Positions 8,279-16,681 are shown, numbered from the stretch's first letter. The stretch is 64,000 nt of DNA from Pseudarthrobacter defluvii (GCF_030323865.1 NZ_CP066362.1:2294001-2358000); one strand, 5' to 3'. Numbers and translations are program-made. The notes: a model not told the origin generated them from the sequence alone.

Positions 8279-9253
8279 TCAGCTGGCGAGGAGGCTGCGG
8301 GCGATTGATTCCCGCCGGCTGTGCTGGCTGCCGGGACGGCTGCGGCGCGGAAGGGCGAGCTTGTCCAGCACTTCCAGCGCGCTTTGGTGCTCGTTGAAGG
8401 TGTAAATGTGGATGCCGGGGGCACCGGCGTCCAGGGCAGCGTTGGCCAGGTCCACCGTGGCATCGACTCCGATATGGAGCCGCTCCAGGTCGGAATCGGC
8501 GGCGGCCAGCTTGGCCATCAGTTCCGGCGCGGGCTCCACGCCGGTGAGCTGTCCCAGGCGGTTGAGCCGGCGGAGGCTGGTGAGCGGCATGACTCCGGGG
8601 ATGATGGGGATGGTCACGCCGGCGCGCCGCGCCCTGGTGAGCAGGTCAGCGTAGTGCCTGGTTTCGAAAAACACCTGCGTAATGGCGAAGTCGGCACCGG
8701 AACGCTGCTTGGCCAGCAGCACCTCCACATCGTGCTCCTCCGTGGGCGATTCCGGGTGCCGGGCGGGATACGCTGCCACCCCGACTGCGATCTTGCCGGC
8801 ACAAAGCAGGGCCGAACGGCGCTGCTCCACGCGGCGGATGAGTTCGATCAGGTCCTGGGCGTACCGGAGGGATCCGGCAGCGGGCGCGCTGGCTTCCTTG
8901 GGAAGGTCTCCGCGCAGGGCAAGGATGCCGCGTACGCCGGTGTCCAGCAGTTCGCCCACGATGGTGGCGAGTTCCTGCGGGCTGTTGCCCACGCAGGTCA
9001 GGTGGGCCAGCGGCCGCAGCGTGGTCTCCAGCAGGAGCCGGTTGATGAGTTCGACGGCGGTGTCCCGGTTGGAGCCGCTGGCGCCATAGGTTACGGAGAC
9101 ATAGTCCGGCTCAGTGGTTTCCAGTTCGCGAATGGTGGTCCAGAGCGTTTCCGCTGCTGCAGGCGAACGGGGCGGGAACAGCTCATAGGAAAGCGCCACG
9201 GGAGCGGCTTCGGAGAGGTTCGGGTGTGCGTCAATCAGGCTTGGTGGTGACAT
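8279..9253 (-). CDS. metF: Methylenetetrahydrofolate reductase MetF
   Basis: 324-residue TIM-barrel flavoprotein that reduces 5,10-methylene-tetrahydrofolate to 5-methyl-tetrahydrofolate, the methyl donor for the adjacent MetE. Family features visible: the N-terminal SYELFPPRSPAAAETLW with the catalytic Glu, DYVSVTYGASGSNRDTA, the LALRGD segment, and TQVFFETRHY. The ATG at 9253 is chosen because AAGGA lies 5 nt upstream and it begins directly before the first strand; further upstream codons have no ribosome site. The 330-bp region upstream holds a palindrome and a foldable leader, suggesting regulation of the metF-metE unit. Confidence 0.95.
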   Translation of the reverse strand: MSPPSLIDAHPNLSEAAPVALSYELFPPRSPAAAETLWTTIRELETTEPDYVSVTYGASGSNRDTAVELINRLLLETTLRPLAHLTCVGNSPQELATIVGELLDTGVRGILALRGDLPKEASAPAAGSLRYAQDLIELIRRVEQRRSALLCAGKIAVGVAAYPARHPESPTEEHDVEVLLAKQRSGADFAITQVFFETRHYADLLTRARRAGVTIPIIPGVMPLTSLRRLNRLGQLTGVEPAPELMAKLAAADSDLERLHIGVDATVDLANAALDAGAPGIHIYTFNEHQSALEVLDKLALPRRSRPGSQHSRRESIARSLLAS

Positions 9254-9401
9254 TTGCGTCCTTGGCTTTGGGCCATTGCCTGCTTCCCTCCGACAGAACG
9301 GCCAGGGAACCGGCAATGAGTTGAGTTTGGGGAACACGGAGGGACTCCACCAGCGACGCAGCCGCGACTGTTACGCCTTGCATGAAGTAGTCCGTGAGCA
9401 A

Positions 9402-9455
9402 ATGTCAGGCCCACATGGGGGCACCCACACCCTCCAGACGGAGGATCGCTGACAC
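9402..9455 (-). promoter_or_regulatory. Candidate structured RNA leader of metF (three-way junction)
   Basis: On the minus strand the sequence can fold into a compact three-way junction. P1 is GTGTCAG (9455-9449) with CTGACAT (9408-9402), 7 pairs including one G-U. One arm is CCTCC-gtct-GGAGG (9444-9431). The other is GCCC-ccatgt-GGGC (9422-9409), directly adjoining P1. It starts immediately after the palindrome at 9456-9469 and ends about 148 nt before the metF start. It does not match the conserved sequences of the SAM-I/IV, SAH or cobalamin riboswitches that I know. No T-tract or clear start-site sequestration is visible. Covariation data would be needed to call it a regulator. Confidence 0.35.
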
Positions 9456-9469
9456 GTTACCGCGGTAAC
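9456..9469. promoter_or_regulatory. Perfect palindrome upstream of metF, candidate operator
   Basis: GTTACCGCGGTAAC is a perfect 14-bp palindrome; with one mismatched position on each side it extends to ACA-N-palindrome-N-TGT (22 bp). It lies about 200 bp upstream of metF in the interval where its promoter should be. The size and symmetry suit a dimeric repressor. The regulator is not identified. Confidence 0.4.
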
Positions 9470-9583
9470 TTGTCCTCGACTCTATGGGCAGTGACGGGCG
9501 CGGGACAAGTCGGCGCCGAATTAAGACACTGTTTTACAGGTCGTTTTCCAAGGCAACAGAATTTTCTTCGCCGGCATGGGCCT

Positions 9584-10306
9584 TCACCACGGGCGCTCCG
9601 CAGCTGTCCCGTCGCCGGTATCCAGGTACTCTTCCCGTTCGCGCCCGCTGTTCCGCTCCCGTTCCGCCTGCCGTGCGCTGTCCTGGAGCTGGTCGAGCTG
9701 GCCCTGCCGGGGATCTGCAGACGTGTTCGGCGGCGGGTCCTCCCCGGGTGCCGGCGTCCCGGCCGCAGCCTGACCGGCGGCACCGAGTTTGCTCTCCAGC
9801 CTCTCCTTGGCATCAGCGAACCGGCCGCCGGTGTCGGGATTCCCGGCCCCGCATGCTTCCGGCGCCTGCCCGGCCGTTGCCAGCGCTTCCTGGAACAACA
9901 GAACGGCCGACGCCGGGTCCCCGGCCTGCTGCCGCTGGTCACCCAGGCGTTCGATCGCCAGCACAAGATTGACCCGGATGATGCACCTGTCCCCCGAGCC
10001 GGCGGGAACCATGCTTAGGGCTTGTTCGAACTGTGTCCGGGCAGTCGCATAGTCCTCCTCCGCCACGGATGCGTCACCCGCCGCGAACGGCGCCTTGTGC
10101 GGCTCCACGACGTTGGCGAAACCAAGGCCCCTGGCGGCGGCATCAACGGCGGCAGCGTCCCCGGCGGAAAAACCGGCGGCGGCGCGGTCAGCCAGGATGC
10201 CCAGGCTGAGCAGCTTGGCGGCGAAGCACAGCACCAGCAGCACCGGAAGCGCGGACCACACCAGCAGGCGGCGCCTGCAGGAATGCGGTGTCGACTGTGC
10301 GGTCAC
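9584..10306 (-). CDS. TPR-like protein, last gene of the MoxR/VWA (Bat-like) operon
   Basis: 240 residues. An N-terminal hydrophobic segment (about 14-32, WSALPVLLVLCFAAKLL) anchors it in the membrane. A tetratricopeptide-like region follows, with AEEDYATARTQFEQALSMVP and SAVLLFQEALATAG spaced as two helical repeats. The C-terminus is Gln/Arg/Glu-rich and probably disordered. Its start overlaps the stop of the double-VWA gene by 4 bp. In the Bacteroides aerotolerance (Bat) operons a TPR protein, BatC, accompanies the VWA proteins, so this looks like the functional equivalent. That equivalence is an inference. Confidence 0.75.
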   Translation of the reverse strand: MTAQSTPHSCRRRLLVWSALPVLLVLCFAAKLLSLGILADRAAAGFSAGDAAAVDAAARGLGFANVVEPHKAPFAAGDASVAEEDYATARTQFEQALSMVPAGSGDRCIIRVNLVLAIERLGDQRQQAGDPASAVLLFQEALATAGQAPEACGAGNPDTGGRFADAKERLESKLGAAGQAAAGTPAPGEDPPPNTSADPRQGQLDQLQDSARQAERERNSGREREEYLDTGDGTAAERPW

Positions 10307-12267
10307 GGCCTTTCCTCCTTCCGGCCTGCCGGCGGGAGTCCGCGAAACTGCCGCACGAGTGCCACGGCTTCCGGCAGTGCCAGCAGGAAGGCCCCGGCAG
10401 CGAGGATCCAGTAGAGCTCCGTCCCTGCCGCCAGCGAACCATCATCGTCTGGGCGTTCCACCCTTCCGGGGTGCGCCTGCTGCATCATGTCAGCGACAGG
10501 AGCGCCTGCAACGCGATGGACGTATGGCACCCCAAGCTGCCCGGCGATGGCCTGCAGCCGTCCCTCGTCAATCATGGACAGCGCGTCGCCGGTACTGCCG
10601 GGCCGGTTGTCCTGGACGTAGCCGCCACCCCGGGTGCCGGCCGTCCCTCCTGCGGTCCCGCCGTCGTCCGCCCCTGTGTTCTCCTTCATCCGGCCGCCTC
10701 CGGACGTGCCGTAACCCAGCACCGCTCCCCCGGCCACCAATCCGCCGTCGACCTTGATGGGCTCCGGCTCCTTGCCGCTGGTCTGCTCGCCGTCGCCCAG
10801 GTAGTACACCAGACGGGGCCTGCCCGGGTGGCTGTCCCTGGCCGCTGCCAGGCGCCCGGCCAGCACCTGCTTGGCTGCGGTAATGCTGCTGCCCTTGGCG
10901 TAAGCGGTCACCTGCGGTTCCAGGACGTCCGTGATGGTCTCCAGGGCAAGGGTGTCGGTGCTCAGCGGCATGCGGACGTGCGCGGTGGTGTCGAACGTGA
11001 TGACGGAGAACCGGGCGCCGGGCAACTGTTCAGCGATGGCCATGATGTCCTTCCGGACGCCCTCCAGCCGCGGCCTACCGTTGCCGTAGTCCTCCGCCAC
11101 CATGCTGGTGGTGGTGTCCACCACGAAGAACACGTTCAGGTCGGCGCTGGCGGCTTGGACGGTGCCTCCCGGCAGGTGCGGCCGCAGGAGCGCTGCAAGA
11201 AGCAGCAGGACAATGGCTGCTCGCCGCAGCCAGGTCCTGCTGCGGAGGCGGACGCGCTGCAGCCGCCAAAGAACGGCGCAAAGGGCAAGAGCAGACAGCA
11301 GCGCAGCCGCTAGCGGCAGGCCAGGTACATCTGCGAACACAGCCCGGGGCGCCCCCTGGACCGCCGTTGTCTCCGTCTGCTCAATGCCTGTGACAATCCC
11401 GGCCACGGCGTCCGGGCTGTCAAGGGCAAAGTAGGCGCCGCCGGTGGACTCTGCGGCTACACGCAGTTGTGCGCCCGACTGGTCAGAACCGGAGCCGTAG
11501 TCCAGGTCCGCCGGGTTCAGCGCATAGACGTGGACGGACCGCTCCCTGGCCAATCCGGCCGCCTGGTCCAGCGTCATGATGGGCTTGCCGGACAGGAAGT
11601 TGTCTGTCGCGAGCACCACCGACCGCGAGCGCTGGGAGTTGGTGCCTCCGCCGGTGGTCTCCTGGGACTTGCCGGCGCCCGGGAAACTGTTGAGGCAGGA
11701 CGCCAGGCCGTCGCCGATCAGGGACGAACCCCGGCCGCTCCACGTGCCATCAAGGAATCCGGAGCTTCCGGGTTTGCCGTCAAAGGCGTCCCTGGCACCC
11801 TGGAGTTGTTCCTGCGCATAGGCGTAGTCGTCCGTCAACGGAAAGACCTGGATGGCGCTGCTGTCGAAGATGGTCAGGCCGATCCGTTCGCCGTCGAACT
11901 CCCGTGCCAGTTTGGCGAAGACGTCCACTACTGCGGCGTCGGCGCTGCTCATGGAGCCCGAGGCATCAAGGCAGAGCATGATATCGCGGTTGTGCTGCTC
12001 CGGCCTGACGGTATCCATCGCCACGGGACGTGCCGCAGCTGCTGCTGTGGACACCAACAACAGGACCAGCGCTGTCGCGGCCAGGACCAGCCACCGCCGG
12101 TACCGCCGGAGGGCTGCCTGGTATTCCGGCAGCGCGGTGAGCCTGTCCGCGTGGGCCACGGGCCGTCGTCGCCCGTTGCTCCCCCCGTTACGGCGCAGCG
12201 CAACCCATACCGCCACACCCGCCGCGGCAGCCGCGGCCGGCAGCAGCCACCAGAACATCAGCTCCAC
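10303..12267 (-). CDS. Membrane protein with two von Willebrand factor A domains (fused BatA/BatB-like)
   Basis: 654 residues. Two N-terminal membrane segments (about 5-24 and 59-78) precede a VWA domain whose metal-binding site DASGS is at 101-105. Two more membrane segments follow (about 314-334 and 348-361), then a second VWA domain with DTTTS at 384-388 and the BatB-like continuation SMVAEDYGNGRPRL. A final membrane segment lies near 615-635. The protein thus looks like two BatA/BatB proteins joined head to tail. The VWA domains should face one side of the membrane and bind partner proteins through Mg2+. The gene lies in a MoxR-DUF58 operon and overlaps its neighbours at both ends. Its partners and substrates are not known. 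Confidence 0.88.
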   Translation of the reverse strand: MELMFWWLLPAAAAAAGVAVWVALRRNGGSNGRRRPVAHADRLTALPEYQAALRRYRRWLVLAATALVLLLVSTAAAAARPVAMDTVRPEQHNRDIMLCLDASGSMSSADAAVVDVFAKLAREFDGERIGLTIFDSSAIQVFPLTDDYAYAQEQLQGARDAFDGKPGSSGFLDGTWSGRGSSLIGDGLASCLNSFPGAGKSQETTGGGTNSQRSRSVVLATDNFLSGKPIMTLDQAAGLARERSVHVYALNPADLDYGSGSDQSGAQLRVAAESTGGAYFALDSPDAVAGIVTGIEQTETTAVQGAPRAVFADVPGLPLAAALLSALALCAVLWRLQRVRLRSRTWLRRAAIVLLLLAALLRPHLPGGTVQAASADLNVFFVVDTTTSMVAEDYGNGRPRLEGVRKDIMAIAEQLPGARFSVITFDTTAHVRMPLSTDTLALETITDVLEPQVTAYAKGSSITAAKQVLAGRLAAARDSHPGRPRLVYYLGDGEQTSGKEPEPIKVDGGLVAGGAVLGYGTSGGGRMKENTGADDGGTAGGTAGTRGGGYVQDNRPGSTGDALSMIDEGRLQAIAGQLGVPYVHRVAGAPVADMMQQAHPGRVERPDDDGSLAAGTELYWILAAGAFLLALPEAVALVRQFRGLPPAGRKEERP

Positions 12268-12737
12268 GCGCGCACCGCCGCCGAGGCACTTGCCGCAGAC
12301 GCCGCCACGGAAGGCAGCGGGCCGGGACCGAATTCAGCCGGGTAGAGGGCCTTGACCGCGTCGGCAGCGGCCGGAAGAGGGTGCCGGGCGAGGTCCTGGT
12401 GCGTCATCCTGGTGGCATCCACCCCCGTGGCGTCCCGGACAAACCCGCGCAGCAGGAGGCTGATCTCCTGGTGGGCCGGCCGCGCGTCCACCCTGCCCGC
12501 CGCCGCGGCCTGCTCCACATCGTGGATGCGCTGCAGGTATGCCGCCTTGAGCGCAGGCAGGTCGGTCAGCGCAGACCGTCCCTGGGCGCTGCCGGACGGC
12601 TCCATGCGCCCGGCCGGACGGGTGGTGGCCAGCACGAAGACGTACCACCCTGCCACCAGGGCCAGCAGTGCTGCCCCGCACCACGCCCAAGCGGGACTGT
12701 ACTGCAGCGGCGCGAAGAACCCGGGATCAGCCTGCAC
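12258..12737 (-). CDS. Small single-pass membrane protein of the MoxR operon (DUF4381-like)
   Basis: 159 residues from the GTG at 12737, which has GGAGAGG 7 nt upstream; an ATG at 12785 would force a 59-bp overlap with the DUF58 gene. It has one N-terminal membrane helix (WCGAALLALVAGWYVFVLA) and a cytoplasmic helical region containing DLPALKAAYLQRIHDVEQA and EISLLLRGFVRDATGVD, resembling DUF4381 proteins found between DUF58 and VWA genes in MoxR operons. It overlaps the DUF58 gene by 11 bp and the double-VWA gene by 10 bp. The family call is tentative; membership of the operon is firm. Confidence 0.75.
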   Translation of the reverse strand: MQADPGFFAPLQYSPAWAWCGAALLALVAGWYVFVLATTRPAGRMEPSGSAQGRSALTDLPALKAAYLQRIHDVEQAAAAGRVDARPAHQEISLLLRGFVRDATGVDATRMTHQDLARHPLPAAADAVKALYPAEFGPGPLPSVAASAASASAAVRAWS

Positions 12738-13623
12738 GCCGGTGCCTCTCCAGAAGCGCGAACAGGCCGGTGATGACATCCCCACTGCCCGCTACGTCCC
12801 CTTCGGTGATCCCGGCCGCGCGCAGCATGGCCTTCCGGCCCGTATCACGCTCCGTAGTCGCTTTCGTGTAGGCCGTCTCCACGGTGGCGGACACCCCGGG
12901 CGGCCAGGGCAGGAGGGACTCATCGGCCACGCTGTAGGCCGCGGGGGCGTTGGGATACGTGCCGTTTGGGGATGGGGCGAGGTCCGCGTCCCGCACTGTC
13001 AGCCACAGGACTTCGTGCTGGGCACGGAGCCGGAGCAGGAGCTGGGCGGTGGCAGAGTCCGCCGCCAGTTCGTCCGCGACGACAAAGAGCAGGTGGCGGC
13101 CCTTAACGTTGCGTGCCACGTAGCCCAGCTGGTCCTGAATTCTGCTGGGTTGCCCTTCAAGGCGCGTGTGGGAATCCACGTGCCTGAGGAGCCGTTCCAG
13201 GTGGGCTTCGCCACTCTTTGCCGGCAGGGAGAGGGTTGCGGTGGAGTCCCCGCACACCAGGCCCACCACGTCCCCGTGCCGATGGGCCAGGTAGCCCATA
13301 ACCCCCAGCGCGAGCACGGCGATGTCCTTTTTCACTTCCCCGGAGTGCGCCTCCGCCGCCATGTTCCGTCCAGTGTCGGTGACCAGGAGGACGGTCTGCC
13401 GGCGGACGGCCACGTAGCGCCGGATCAAGGGTGAACCGTGCCGGGCCGTGGCCTTCCAGTCGATGTCGCGCACTTCGTCACCCGGCACGTAGGCGCGCAG
13501 GTCGTCAAAGTCCAGGCTGCGGCCCCTGAACACGGAACCGTACTCGCCGTCGAGCATTCCACGCGCTTTGCGGTGCGCGAAGATGGCCATCTTCGACTTC
13601 ACCCGCTGGAGGAGGCTGGCCAT
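12727..13623 (-). CDS. DUF58 domain-containing protein
   Basis: 298 residues. The DUF58 signature is clear near residues 35-70: GRSLDFDDLRAYVPGDEVRD followed by IDWKATARHG and RRYVAVRRQTVLLVTDTGRNM. The C-terminal half is VWA-like (LLVTDTG, LLFVVADE). DUF58 proteins are encoded next to MoxR AAA+ ATPases and VWA proteins and are thought to act with them in maturation or stress functions. The gene begins 6 bp after the moxR stop. Confidence 0.93.
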   Translation of the reverse strand: MASLLQRVKSKMAIFAHRKARGMLDGEYGSVFRGRSLDFDDLRAYVPGDEVRDIDWKATARHGSPLIRRYVAVRRQTVLLVTDTGRNMAAEAHSGEVKKDIAVLALGVMGYLAHRHGDVVGLVCGDSTATLSLPAKSGEAHLERLLRHVDSHTRLEGQPSRIQDQLGYVARNVKGRHLLFVVADELAADSATAQLLLRLRAQHEVLWLTVRDADLAPSPNGTYPNAPAAYSVADESLLPWPPGVSATVETAYTKATTERDTGRKAMLRAAGITEGDVAGSGDVITGLFALLERHRRAG

Positions 13624-13629
13624 CCGGGG

Positions 13630-14637
13630 TCAGGGAGTCTGGACGGCGGCCACGACGGCGTCAATCACCGATTCGACCGGGACCTGCTCGGCCACCGCGT
13701 CGAAGTTCAGGATCAACCGGTGCCTCAGTACCCGGTGCGCCAGCGACCTGACGTCCTCCGGGATCACATGGTCGCGGCCGTGCAGCAATGCCACCGCACG
13801 CGCTGCCTGGCTGAAGGCGATGCTGGCCCGGGGGCTGGCGCCGAATTCGATGAAGCCGGCCAGGCGGGCATCGATGTACTGGGAGGCGTTCCGCGTCACG
13901 TATACGAGGCCCACGATGTAGTTGAGGATTGACGGATCGAGGTAGACCCGCCCCACCAGTGCCTGGATTTCGGTGATGGCATCCAGGGAGGCTGCGGCCG
14001 CGGGCTTTTGTTCGCGGGTGTAGACGCCGGCGTCGATCCTGCGGATGATCTCCGCTTCTTCAGCGGGGGTGGGATAGTCCAGCACGTCCTTGAGCATGAA
14101 CCGGTCCATCTGCGCCTCGGGCAGCTGGTAGGTTCCCTCCTGCTCGATGGGGTTTTGGGTTGCCAGGACCAAGAACGGCGAGGGCAGGGGGTGGTCCTGC
14201 CCGCCAATGGACGTCTGGCGTTCCTGCATGGCCTCAAGCATGGCGCTCTGGGTCTTGGCGCTGGAACGGTTGATCTCATCCAGCAGCACGATATTGGCGT
14301 GCACCGGGCCGAGTTGGGTGCGGAAATCCCCCTTGGCGGCATCGTAGATCTGGGTCCCCACGATGTCGCTGGGCAGCAGGTCAGGGGTGCATTGGATCCT
14401 GCGGAATTCGGCACTCACGGCTTCGGCGAGGGTTTGTGCGGCCGTGGTCTTGGCCAGTCCCGGGACGCTTTCCAGGAGGATGTGGCCGCCGGTCAGCAGT
14501 CCCACCAGCAGCGACTCCCGCAGCCGGGACTGTCCCACAACTTTTGCATCGAAACTCCGGGAAATGTTGGCCGCCACCTGCTGCGCCCTGGCCAGCTCCG
14601 CGGGCTGGATTCTTTCGGGCACGCTGGTCGAAAGCAC
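13630..14637 (-). CDS. MoxR-family AAA+ ATPase
   Basis: 335 residues, a typical length. The Walker A region is LESVPGLAKTTAAQTLAEAV, Walker B is NIVLLDEINRSSAKTQ, and the sensor region has VLATQNPIEQEGTYQLPEAQ. The C-terminal lid domain contains GASPRASIAFSQAARAVALL. MoxR ATPases act as chaperone-like motors that activate or insert cofactors into partner complexes together with VWA proteins. It is the first gene of a five-gene minus-strand operon (MoxR, DUF58, small membrane protein, double VWA, TPR); the promoter must lie in the 139-bp divergent gap to the small gene at 14777. Confidence 0.95.
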   Translation of the reverse strand: MLSTSVPERIQPAELARAQQVAANISRSFDAKVVGQSRLRESLLVGLLTGGHILLESVPGLAKTTAAQTLAEAVSAEFRRIQCTPDLLPSDIVGTQIYDAAKGDFRTQLGPVHANIVLLDEINRSSAKTQSAMLEAMQERQTSIGGQDHPLPSPFLVLATQNPIEQEGTYQLPEAQMDRFMLKDVLDYPTPAEEAEIIRRIDAGVYTREQKPAAAASLDAITEIQALVGRVYLDPSILNYIVGLVYVTRNASQYIDARLAGFIEFGASPRASIAFSQAARAVALLHGRDHVIPEDVRSLAHRVLRHRLILNFDAVAEQVPVESVIDAVVAAVQTP

Positions 14638-14776
14638 TGGATTCCCCCTGATGACGGTGTTGGGCGCACGGGCCGGGCCGGCCTTGTCCCGCCCGCCATC
14701 CTATCCAAGCCGGGGCCGCGAAGTCCGGCAATGGGGACCACTCCCCTAATGGGGTCTGCAGGTCTATCCTTTTGCC

Positions 14777-14974
14777 ATGATTGAGCTTCCAGCCAGTTAC
14801 AAGGAATACCTTGCCGACAAGAGCCAGCACTTCGTGGACACGGTCCGGCCGGTCCTGATGCAGTCCGCGGCGGAAAAGCTGCACGGGGTTCGGGTGGTGA
14901 ACAATCCCACGGGGCACCAGGCGCACCTCGACGATACCCTGCCCTTCGGCGTGGTGCTCGAGGACATAGACTAG
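14777..14974 (+). CDS. Small acidic protein of unknown function (65 aa)
   Basis: 65 residues beginning MIELPASYKEYLADKSQHF and ending in an acidic tail (VVLEDID). No motif or membrane segment is visible. It is divergent from the MoxR operon, has its own short upstream region, and its stop overlaps by 4 bp the stop of the convergent ABC permease gene. Amino-acid composition is not that of a frame shadow, and there is no competing gene on the other strand over most of it. Probably real, but not recognised. Confidence 0.5.
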   Translation: MIELPASYKEYLADKSQHFVDTVRPVLMQSAAEKLHGVRVVNNPTGHQAHLDDTLPFGVVLEDID

Positions 14975-15801
14975 CCCCTGACGGCTCCGGCAAGGGCCAG
15001 TGCGTTGCCGGACCCGCGTGCCACGATCGCGTAGAGGGCCAGGACTGGAACGGAATAGAGAATCGAGAATGCGGCCAGCTGGCCGTAGGCCACTGCGCCG
15101 TGCTGGCCGAAGAAGCTGAAGATCGATACTGCTGCGGGCTGGCTGGCCTCGGACAGCAGGAGCACGAACGGGACAAAGAAGTTTCCCCAGGCCTGAATGA
15201 AGACGAAGATGAACACCACGCCCAGGCCCGGTCCCATGAGCGGAAGCACGATGGACCGCAGCCCGGACAGCCTCGACGCGCCATCAACCCACGCCGCCTC
15301 CTCCAGTGCCACCGGCACGGCGTCCATGAAGTTCCTGGTCATCCAGATGGCCATGGGAAGGCTGGTGGCGGCCAGGAACAGCACCGTGGCCGGCATGGAG
15401 TCCAGCAGCCGAAGCTGGACGAACAATCCGTAGACCGGCACCATGATGGCCGTGACGGGAAGGCAGGTGCCGAACAGGATGCCGGACATGAACGGCGTGT
15501 TGAACCGGGACCGGTAGCGGGACAGCGGATACGCGGCCAGCACGGCTGCCACGAGCGTCACGAGGCCGGTTCCGGCCGACAGCAGCAAACTGTTCCACAG
15601 TGGCCGGAACAGCAGCTCCGGGGTGAAGACGGCGGCGAAGTTTTCCAGTCCGGGCTGCTGCGGAACCTTGGTGGAGTGTCCGGCGGCCGGATCCAGGGAT
15701 CCGAGGACCAGCCATAACAGCGGGAGCAGGAAGCAGGCGCCGATCAGCAACAGGACCACGTCCGCCCACGCACTGCGGGTACGTCCGTGCCGGTCTGTCA
15801 C
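14971..15801 (-). CDS. Carbohydrate ABC transporter permease (MalG type)
   Basis: 276 residues from the GTG at 15801, which overlaps the stop of the preceding permease (GTGA). Six membrane segments are visible. The conserved cytoplasmic EAA loop that docks with the ATPase appears as ALEEAAWVDGASRLSGLRSI, with the following PLMGPGL. MalG-type features include the short N-terminus and AAYPLSRYRSRF. It forms the inner-membrane channel with the MalF-type permease just upstream. The operon has no ATPase gene, so a shared MsiK-type ATPase encoded elsewhere is likely. Confidence 0.92.
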   Translation of the reverse strand: MTDRHGRTRSAWADVVLLLIGACFLLPLLWLVLGSLDPAAGHSTKVPQQPGLENFAAVFTPELLFRPLWNSLLLSAGTGLVTLVAAVLAAYPLSRYRSRFNTPFMSGILFGTCLPVTAIMVPVYGLFVQLRLLDSMPATVLFLAATSLPMAIWMTRNFMDAVPVALEEAAWVDGASRLSGLRSIVLPLMGPGLGVVFIFVFIQAWGNFFVPFVLLLSEASQPAAVSIFSFFGQHGAVAYGQLAAFSILYSVPVLALYAIVARGSGNALALAGAVRG

Positions 15802-16679
15802 GGTTTCTGCTCCCTGAGCAGGCGCAGGTAGGCCAGCCCGAACACGGCGCCGATCAGGATGAGGACCACAGCGACGGCCGTGCCATAACCGATGTCGCCA
15901 AACTTGAAGGCCTCCTGGTAGGCAAGGACAGGCAGGGTGGTGCTGCCGTTGGCGGGACCACCGGCCGTCATGACCCAGATCAGGGTGAAGACCGCCAGCG
16001 TCTGCAGCGTGACCAGCATCAGGTTGGTGGCGATGCTGCCCCGGATCACCGGCAGGGTAATGAATGCCAGCCGCTGCCAGCCACCGGCACCGTCCATCTG
16101 TGCAGCCTCGGTCAGCTCGGCCGGGACGCCGTTCAGCGCGGCCCGGTACACCAGCATCGAAAAGGCTGTCCCGCGCCAGGTGTTCGCCAGGATCACAGCC
16201 ACCATGGGGACGGCGAAAAGCCAGTCGGCTTCGGCTAGCCCAAACGCGCCAAGCAACTGGTTGAACGTGCCGTCCCGGCTGAAGAAGGCATAGGCCGCGA
16301 AGGCCGCCACGATTTCCGGCAGGACCCAGGCCGCCACGACGGTGGTGCCAACGGTTGCCGAAATCGCGGGGCGTGCGCGCCGCATGAGGACCGCCAGGGC
16401 CAACCCCAGCACGTTCTGGCCTACGACGGCCGAACCTGCCACGAACAGCACGGTCAGCACCACCGAGAGCGGGAAGGCAGGGTCCTGCAGCAGCCGCTGG
16501 TAGTTCTCCAGTCCCACCCACTCGGGGTTCCTGGCGTGCCGGCCGGTGAGTCCGGCGTTGGTGAGCGAGGCATGGAGAGCCCACAGCACGGGGCCGGCCA
16601 GGAACACAGCCAGCAGCACGACGGCGGGCAGCACCGGCAGGAAGCGGAGCACCTGCCGGCCGCGGTGGTTGGCGGCCAT
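15798..16679 (-). CDS. Carbohydrate ABC transporter permease (MalF type)
   Basis: 293 residues, with a first membrane helix (FLPVLPAVVLLAVFLAGPVLW) and about six helices in total. The EAA-type loop is ELTEAAQMDGAGGWQRLAFI followed by TLPVIRG. The segment WVGLENYQRLLQDPAF is typical of MalF/UgpA-like permeases. Its stop overlaps the MalG-type permease start, and its start lies 2 bp after the binding-protein gene, so these form one operon. Substrate is probably a sugar or oligosaccharide but cannot be specified. Confidence 0.93.
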   Translation of the reverse strand: MAANHRGRQVLRFLPVLPAVVLLAVFLAGPVLWALHASLTNAGLTGRHARNPEWVGLENYQRLLQDPAFPLSVVLTVLFVAGSAVVGQNVLGLALAVLMRRARPAISATVGTTVVAAWVLPEIVAAFAAYAFFSRDGTFNQLLGAFGLAEADWLFAVPMVAVILANTWRGTAFSMLVYRAALNGVPAELTEAAQMDGAGGWQRLAFITLPVIRGSIATNLMLVTLQTLAVFTLIWVMTAGGPANGSTTLPVLAYQEAFKFGDIGYGTAVAVVLILIGAVFGLAYLRLLREQKP

Positions 16680-16681
16680 TG

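Noticed and set aside
9231..9383. 50-codon upstream open frame overlapping the metF start
   Set aside because: It begins MQGVTVAAASLV but has no ribosome site and overlaps metF; random short frames of this length are common at this GC content.
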